A DNA stretch of 5,728 bases, taken from contig CALCEF010000190.1 in NCBI GenBank assembly GCA_937901365.1, positions 1 through 5,728 of the forward strand, in the 5' to 3' direction. Under the pieces are notes generated by a model that was not told where the DNA came from, searched no databases, and saw only the letters and a program-made list of their open reading frames with translations. Below, piece after piece: positions 5,054 to 5,728 of this stretch. The DNA comes from an uncultured euryarchaeote. GTDB lineage: Archaea > Thermoplasmatota > Poseidoniia > Poseidoniales > Thalassarchaeaceae. The stretch's first letter is position 1; every line of letters starts with the position of its first letter. Position numbers and translations under genes: made by a program.

Positions 5054-5662
5054 TTACTCTTCTTCGCCGATCATGTCGTCAATCTGGCAGCCCAAGAAGG
5101 CACCAATACCGACGAACAGACCATCGCAAATCCAGTTCACTGCACTGTCTGCGATTCCATCAAGTGCACCGACAAGGGACGAACCCATCTCGTTTGCACC
5201 AGTTAGTGTCATAGCGCCACCAAGCACCATGAGACCAAATGCACTTGCCCATGCGGAGTCGCATCGGGTGTGCACCTGCCACCAAACTGCACCAGCTGCG
5301 ATCGTACCTAGTACGCCCCAGATGTTGTCGCCGATGTCAGGGATCCACATGTCTGTGGGTGCCCAGCCAGTTTCAATTGCACCGGCTTCTGTCATCAGGA
5401 CGATTGCGAGCGATGCGCCGATCACTTGTCCGACCAAGCGCATACCATTCGCCATCCAGTTTCCTTCGGTATCACCAAGGTCGCCGGTCATGATGTGTGA
5501 CCAAGTAACCACTGGCAAGAGATGGGCACCACTGAATGCCATCCAAGTTACTGCAAGAGCTACAGCACCTTCGATGGTTCCCAATCCCATCCCGAAAACG
5601 GCCCACATGAGCACGAATGCTCCGCCGATCTCAGCTTTCATTGCTTTCATATCTACGTTCAT
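5054..5662 (-). CDS. Six-helix membrane protein, divergent aquaporin (MIP)-like
   Basis: This 202-residue protein has six predicted membrane segments at about 11-29, 31-46, 75-92, 113-130, 136-153 and 176-196, with a lysine-containing N-terminus and an acidic end (GEEE). The pattern matches the MIP fold. Helix 1 begins with an E-I-G-G-A-F entry, SGAHLLPVV (44-52) resembles the SGAHLNPAV of loop B, and TGANEMGSSLVGAL (154-167) resembles the TGASMNPARSLGPAL of loop E, followed by a last helix with W, G and G in familiar places. Both NPA triplets are replaced (LPV and about MGS), and the pore arginine after the second is a serine. Transport of water or glycerol is therefore doubtful. The frame extends to GTG 5671, but that GTG lies inside the AAGGTGA ribosome site, which sits 5 bases before ATG 5662. 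It ends in its own terminator. The family call is by eye and moderate. Confidence 0.6.
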   Translation of the reverse strand: MNVDMKAMKAEIGGAFVLMWAVFGMGLGTIEGAVALAVTWMAFSGAHLLPVVTWSHIMTGDLGDTEGNWMANGMRLVGQVIGASLAIVLMTEAGAIETGWAPTDMWIPDIGDNIWGVLGTIAAGAVWWQVHTRCDSAWASAFGLMVLGGAMTLTGANEMGSSLVGALDGIADSAVNWICDGLFVGIGAFLGCQIDDMIGEEE

Positions 5663-5667
5663 TTTAT

Positions 5668-5674
5668 TCACCTT
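5668..5674 (-). promoter_or_regulatory. Shine-Dalgarno site deciding the MIP-like gene start
   Basis: AAGGTGA on the minus strand lies 5 bases before ATG 5662 and complements the usual archaeal 16S rRNA 3' end. The apparent GTG start at 5671 is part of this site and so is unlikely to be the real start. Confidence 0.6.
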
Positions 5675-5717
5675 TTCATTTATCGCATCCCAGCGATTAG
5701 CCTCGTTCGTGCTCGAA

Positions 5718-5728
5718 GTGCTTATGAA
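5718..5728 (-). promoter_or_regulatory. Possible TATA region of the MIP-like gene at the window edge
   Basis: The minus strand reads TTCATAAGCAC here, about 56-66 bases before ATG 5662. A start about 26 bases downstream would give a leader of roughly 35 bases carrying the ribosome site and a small ATCGC/GCGAT dyad (5682-5697). Upstream sequence is cut off by the edge, so no BRE can be judged. Confidence 0.25.

Noticed and set aside
1..5728. Mobile elements, CRISPR arrays, tRNA genes or a defence cluster
   Set aside because: No direct repeat arrays, transposase-like proteins, cloverleaf sequences or defence-family motifs were seen. The genes are closely packed housekeeping genes.

Overview
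The window looks like a compact archaeal chromosome segment with every recognisable gene on the minus strand. The gene content is archaeal: translation factor aIF2 gamma, ribosomal protein S6e, an Orc1/Cdc6 replication initiator, the diphthamide enzyme Dph2 and an archaeal-type hypoxanthine phosphoribosyltransferase. My best inference is a marine euryarchaeon of the Thermoplasmatota/Poseidoniales (Marine Group II) kind. The grounds are moderate base composition, an aIF2 gamma without the usual zinc-knuckle cysteines, and an S6e with an internal insert and an acidic tail. No rRNA or marker search backs this placement.

In the direction of transcription (high to low coordinates) the layout is as follows. 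A six-helix membrane protein resembling the aquaporin (MIP) family (5054-5662) ends in a strong hairpin plus T-tract terminator (4970-5007). A new transcription unit then starts with hpt (4339-4929), which has a TATA-like box placed for leaderless transcription, followed by dph2 (3170-4279). A 92-base gap with a GC-rich hairpin leads to orc1/cdc6 (1905-3077). A 91-base gap with a small dyad and a TATA-like box leads to rps6e (1319-1813) and the aIF2 gamma gene (52-1299). The start of a PIN-domain gene (1-47) runs off the window edge. Intergenic spaces are all under 130 bases, and no stretch over 300 bases lacks a gene.

Functionally this is mostly housekeeping. S6e, aIF2 gamma and the PIN protein form the information-processing cluster commonly seen in archaea. 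Dph2 modifies elongation factor 2, Hpt salvages purines, and Cdc6 marks replication origins. Several longest open frames begin at GTG or TTG; Shine-Dalgarno placement favours shorter ATG starts for S6e, Cdc6, Dph2 and the membrane protein, and those are used here.

I see no phage, transposon, CRISPR or defence system. The most unusual points are the MIP-like protein that lacks both NPA signatures, the cysteine-free zinc-knuckle region of aIF2 gamma, and the cUUCGg hairpin terminator.
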